Assembly (NCBI RefSeq): GCF_025860405.1
Contig: NZ_CP063785.1
Coordinates: forward strand, 3,844,001-3,908,000
DNA: 64,000 nt
Direction: 5' to 3'
Origin: Tolypothrix sp. PCC 7712
GTDB lineage: Bacteria; Cyanobacteriota; Cyanobacteriia; Cyanobacteriales; Nostocaceae
In this document: positions 61,234-64,000 of the stretch, piece after piece
How positions within the stretch are numbered: the stretch's first letter is position 1
Layout of the letters: each line of letters starts with the position of its first letter
Program-made: the position numbers and the translations under genes
Notes under the pieces: generated by a model
The model's database searches: none
The model's input: the letters and a program-made list of their open reading frames with translations, nothing else
Told to the model about the DNA's origin: nothing

Positions 61234-62085
61234 ATGCAACCACTATTACGAAAATCAGCCTTATATATAATTACTTTCGCTTTGACTTTTATTTTAGCCG
61301 CCAGTAATGGAATTGTGCATCACCAAACAGTGATTAATACTGCACAGTTTAACAGTTGCTTAACTAGTATTTCCACACCATGTATTACACCAGACCCCAC
61401 AACCTCAGAAACTCCCATTACGCCATTTACGCCTGATCCTCAACTAAACGAGCAACAGCGTTTTTTAACTACAATTGCCATTAAATTACCGACAATTCCC
61501 CAACCTGGAACTTTTGAATATATATTGCTGCGTAAATATGGTGCGCCATTTATTAATCAAAAAGCAGAAACCAAATTACCGCCAAAGGTTCTATTTGCCA
61601 ATGAGCAAGAAACCAAAGAATTTCAATCTACTTTAGAAATGGTGAAAGTTAATGGTACTAAGGATTGTTATTTACAGCAATCAGCCGGATTAGCTTTTAA
61701 TAAAGCACGAACGTTACAAAATATTCCCCTCAAATCAGGTTATGGTAGCGGTGATTGTACTCGCACTTTTACCACCAATTTAAGATTTTGGAACAAATAT
61801 GCTAACAGTAGAATTTTAGATAAAGTCCGCCAAGGTAAAGAAACCGCTATCTTGGGAGTAGTTGCACCGCCAGGATCATCACAACATCTGTGGGGATTAG
61901 CTATAGATTTACGTGTTTCTCATCCCAAGCAAAGACAAGCTTTAAATCAAAATGGCTGGTTCCAAACCGTAGAAAATGATATTCCTCATTGGACTTATTT
62001 AGGTTTAACTGAAGCTGAATTACCTGTGTTTGGATTTAAAAAACAAGTCGTGAGGGGAATTACCTATTGGATTACGCCGATTTAA
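61234..62085 (+). CDS. VanY-type D-alanyl-D-alanine carboxypeptidase (M15B)
   Basis: A 283-residue exported peptidase with an N-terminal hydrophobic signal or anchor (YIITFALTFILAASNGIV) and a Pro/Thr-rich linker (about 45-75). The C-terminal domain shows the M15 zinc site: SSQHLWGLAIDLRV with His218 and Asp225, and IPHWTYLG with His252. It trims D-Ala-D-Ala ends of peptidoglycan stems in the periplasm. It begins only 7 bp after the TOPRIM gene and may share its transcript, although the base composition is less AT-rich and the gene probably belongs to the core genome. Confidence 0.82.
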   Translation: MQPLLRKSALYIITFALTFILAASNGIVHHQTVINTAQFNSCLTSISTPCITPDPTTSETPITPFTPDPQLNEQQRFLTTIAIKLPTIPQPGTFEYILLRKYGAPFINQKAETKLPPKVLFANEQETKEFQSTLEMVKVNGTKDCYLQQSAGLAFNKARTLQNIPLKSGYGSGDCTRTFTTNLRFWNKYANSRILDKVRQGKETAILGVVAPPGSSQHLWGLAIDLRVSHPKQRQALNQNGWFQTVENDIPHWTYLGLTEAELPVFGFKKQVVRGITYWITPI

Positions 62086-62156
62086 GTAATAAAAATCCAG
62101 AGTGAAGCGTCAAGAATTAAGGTCAATACTATCAGGCAACTACGCAGCAATTACAA

Positions 62157-62351
62157 TCATCTCACTTCTACATAACGTAATTCAGCATTTTGATTTACTT
62201 CATCCATAGTTTCTAGATAGGCTTTAATTGCATGTTTGATATTTTCTAAAGCCTCTTCTTCAGTTTCTCCCAAAGTCCAGCATCCTGGTAACGCAGGACA
62301 CCAAATAGCATATCCTATATGAGTTTTATTTAACTTTACTTTATAACGCAT
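62157..62351 (-). CDS. HicB-like antitoxin (type II TA), orphan
   Basis: A 64-residue protein from MRYKVKLNKTHIGYAIWCPALPGCWTLG; the frame reaches 62366 but the shorter start matches the family. It is a partial RNase H-like fold of the HicB/UPF0150 family: YKVKLNKTHIGYAIWCP, LPGCWTLGETEEEALENIKHAIKAYLE, where PGCWTLG-ETxEEAL is the signature. HicB usually neutralises HicA, a small mRNA interferase, encoded next to it. No HicA-like frame lies on either side, so it is an orphan here. DNA-binding C-terminal domain absent (short form). Confidence 0.85.
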   Translation of the reverse strand: MRYKVKLNKTHIGYAIWCPALPGCWTLGETEEEALENIKHAIKAYLETMDEVNQNAELRYVEVR

Positions 62352-62640
62352 ATCTAAGATAACCACTTTTGCCTGACATTTTATCTCGTTAAATTAAACA
62401 AAAATTGATCATTTGATACTGCACAAATTGAAAATATAAAGTTATATAGCCAAAATTGAGAATTTGTTGACACAAATCTTAATTTAATCGGAAAAGATTG
62501 AACTGACAATTATCCATAGACCATTACTTAACAGGGCTAAAGTCTCTGTACTTGTTTCCTATTCCCTATTCCCTGTTCCCTTGCCTAAAAGTGCAGGCAT
62601 TTTTCTTTTCGCGATAACATATAAGCGCGAAGCTCTATCT
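62352..62640. other. Intergenic region, no gene seen
   Basis: About 290 bp between divergent genes. It contains CCTATTCCCTATTCCCTGTTCCC-type low-complexity sequence near 62555-62580. No HicA-like frame and no recognisable promoter. Confidence 0.4.
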
Positions 62641-63501
62641 ATGGGTAGATATGTAATGATGCCTGTACGTCAAACCTTATCCCAGCCAGACTTACAACTG
62701 TCTTACTTAGAATGGCACCAAGGTGAAATACCCTTACTACTGTTACACGGCCTAGGTGACCATGCCCTTGTGTGGTCTAGCTTAGGGGATGATCTGGCAG
62801 CAGATTATCATATAGTTGCGCCAGATATGCGCGGTCATGGCGAAAGCAGCAAGCCGGAATCTCTATTAGATTACTCTTTTGAGAGTGCGATCGCGGATTT
62901 AGAAGTACTCATGGATCATTTAGGATGGTCTAGTGCCCATGTTGTTAGTCATTCGTGGACAGGTAAGTTAGCTGCAATTTGGGCGAGACAGCATCCAGAA
63001 CGTCTACGCAGCATGATTCTGGTAGATCCGATTTTCATTTGGAAAATGCCCAACTTCTTCAAGTTGACATTTCCACTTTTGTACCGTGTGTTACCTTTTC
63101 TCAAAAGTATGGGCCCCTTCGTGAGTTATGAGGAAGCTGAAAAGCAAGCGCAGCAGTTAAGCCAGTATCAAGGCTGGACTTCCTTACATCAGCAGGTTTT
63201 TCAAGCCGGAGTTGAACAAAAACCCGATGGTAGTTGGGGTAGCAAATTTACTATAGCTGCCCGCGATGGCATTTTTGAAGATGTGATGCGCGTACCTGGG
63301 TTAATAGAACCTGTTTATCTCCCAACTCTGTTTGTGCAACCACAAAAAGGTGTCAACCGTCAAGAATGGCAACTTAAACCCTACAAAACCTATCTCAAAA
63401 ACTTAAGTCTCTGCCAAGTTCCTGGTAATCATTGGCCATTCTTGACAAAACCAGAAGAATTTAACCGAACTGTGGAAGCTTTCTTAAAACAGCAGCAATG
63501 A
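62641..63501 (+). CDS. Alpha/beta hydrolase
   Basis: A 286-residue alpha/beta hydrolase. The oxyanion-hole LLLLHGLGDHALVW, the nucleophile elbow VSHSWTGKLAA (Ser-x-Ser-x-Thr instead of the common G-x-S-x-G) and the catalytic His in VPGNHWPFL are present; APDMRGHGESSKPE is the usual second block. It probably hydrolyses an ester or C-C bond; the substrate is unknown. The ATG at 62641 (MGRYVMMPVRQTL) is used; ATGs five or six codons later or a TTG at 62581 are alternatives. No operon partner; a kinase gene follows after 140 bp. Confidence 0.85.
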   Translation: MGRYVMMPVRQTLSQPDLQLSYLEWHQGEIPLLLLHGLGDHALVWSSLGDDLAADYHIVAPDMRGHGESSKPESLLDYSFESAIADLEVLMDHLGWSSAHVVSHSWTGKLAAIWARQHPERLRSMILVDPIFIWKMPNFFKLTFPLLYRVLPFLKSMGPFVSYEEAEKQAQQLSQYQGWTSLHQQVFQAGVEQKPDGSWGSKFTIAARDGIFEDVMRVPGLIEPVYLPTLFVQPQKGVNRQEWQLKPYKTYLKNLSLCQVPGNHWPFLTKPEEFNRTVEAFLKQQQ

Positions 63502-63639
63502 GATAAATCTTAGAATCATTGGACGGGAACTCTCAAAGTTACCTGTAATTATTAAATATGAAGGATGAAGAAAACTCTGGAAGTCATTTCTAATTTTTCT
63601 TTTTTCATCCTTTATCCTTATATTACCTACTAGCCAGTC

Positions 63640-64000
63640 ATGAGCCTTTGTATTAATCCCGCTTGTACTCAACCTCATCAATCAGGCCCGCAGGAATATC
63701 GCTTTTGTCAAAATTGTGGTTCTCAGTTGGACTTGCTGGAACGCTATCGGGTAATGCGGCTGATATGCGATAACTCTGGCTTTAGTAAGGTTTATGAAGC
63801 ATACGAAAAAGATACACCTAAAATCATTAAGGTACTACAAGCAAATCTTGGTGCTGACCCGAAGATAGTAGAATTATTTCAGCAAGAAGTAGCTGTATTG
63901 GGACAATTAAATCATCCTGGTATACCGAAGGTTGATGGCTACTTTCAATATAAAACCAGAGATGGTTTGCTGTTACATTGCTTGGTAATGGAACAAATTA
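63640..64000 (+). CDS. Ser/Thr protein kinase with N-terminal zinc ribbon (partial)
   Basis: The frame opens with ATG at 63640 and runs off the window, so only the first 120 residues are seen. It begins MSLCINPACTQPHQ and continues to FCQNCG, a four-Cys ribbon (C4, C9, and C-x2-C) typical of cyanobacterial Hanks-type kinases. Then comes the kinase N-lobe: VMRLICDNSGFSKVYEAYEKD replaces the usual glycine loop, KIIKVLQ has the ATP-binding Lys, and LGQLNHPGIPKV is the alphaC-beta4 region. The catalytic loop lies outside the window. Confidence 0.85.
   Translation, partial: MSLCINPACTQPHQSGPQEYRFCQNCGSQLDLLERYRVMRLICDNSGFSKVYEAYEKDTPKIIKVLQANLGADPKIVELFQQEVAVLGQLNHPGIPKVDGYFQYKTRDGLLLHCLVMEQI

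Noticed and set aside
62944..62964. Inactive alpha/beta hydrolase because G-x-S-x-G is missing
   Set aside because: The elbow S-H-S-W-T still fits the small-x-Ser-x-small rule, so the enzyme can be active.
1..64000. tRNA, rRNA, tmRNA or RNase P genes
   Set aside because: None was recognised on reading both strands; a covariance-model scan would be needed to exclude an atypical one.

Overview
The window looks like a chromosome segment of a filamentous, probably heterocyst-forming cyanobacterium (Nostocales: Nostoc, Calothrix or Tolypothrix type). The evidence is: oxygenic-phototroph genes (ycf3 for photosystem I assembly, ycf51); many copies of the HIP1 octamer GCGATCGC; short tandem heptamer repeats between genes (ACAAATG, GTCAACC, AGAGTCA, TTGGGAA types); many palindromic or MITE-like repeats; and Nostocales-style signalling genes (kinase-AAA fusion, AAA-WD40). 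No tRNA, rRNA or CRISPR array was seen.

Layout. 0-9 kb holds mainly housekeeping genes on the minus strand (panD, ppa, a small membrane protein, a DUF362 protein, aspartase), then an ATP-grasp gene whose start codon lies inside a MITE end, a solo TnpB element with a tiny divergent ribbon-helix-helix gene, a Uma2-family gene and pgsA. 9-22.4 kb is a Wzx/Wzy-type exopolysaccharide locus. galE and a polyprenyl-phosphate sugar transferase point left. Wzc, Wzx, a methyltransferase, a GT4, Wzy, a CgeB-like glycosyltransferase and two GT2 enzymes point right. Its right half is AT-rich. 22.6-29.2 kb carries mixed core genes (TPR, BON, sunset-domain lipoprotein, glutathionyl-hydroquinone reductase, gatC, ycf3, YedK, GST, DUF167).

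29.5-37.9 kb is a complete IS followed by an arsenic-resistance island. arsC and arsI stand opposite an arsR. A second operon (PstS-like, ArsJ-type GAPDH, arsJ, acr3) has its own arsR. The two control regions carry two different palindrome types, TTGA-N6-TCAA and TCAA-N6-TTGA. Together the genes would reduce arsenate, extrude arsenite, split organoarsenicals, and make and export 1-arseno-3-phosphoglycerate.

38.5-45.1 kb has two large signalling genes sharing an AAA-like domain: a Ser/Thr kinase-AAA fusion, and an AAA-TM-WD40 protein with 14 nearly identical 123-bp WD40 units. Behind them is a 204-bp MITE-like unit in three tandem copies, nested inside another palindrome. 45.7-59.2 kb is mostly ordinary: DUF2214, aminotransferase plus glycerol-dehydrogenase-like pair, ycf51, a secreted protein with a possible upstream attenuator or sRNA, a formamidase-like protein, a half-size TauE, a BMP-family binding protein, a PilP/GspC-like protein and mnmG.

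59.4-61.2 kb carries a compact, AT-rich two-gene ATPase plus TOPRIM-like pair with overlapping stop and start. It is the best candidate for a little-described defence system in the window. It is followed by a VanY-type peptidase, an orphan HicB-like gene, an alpha/beta hydrolase and the start of another zinc-ribbon Ser/Thr kinase that runs off the end.
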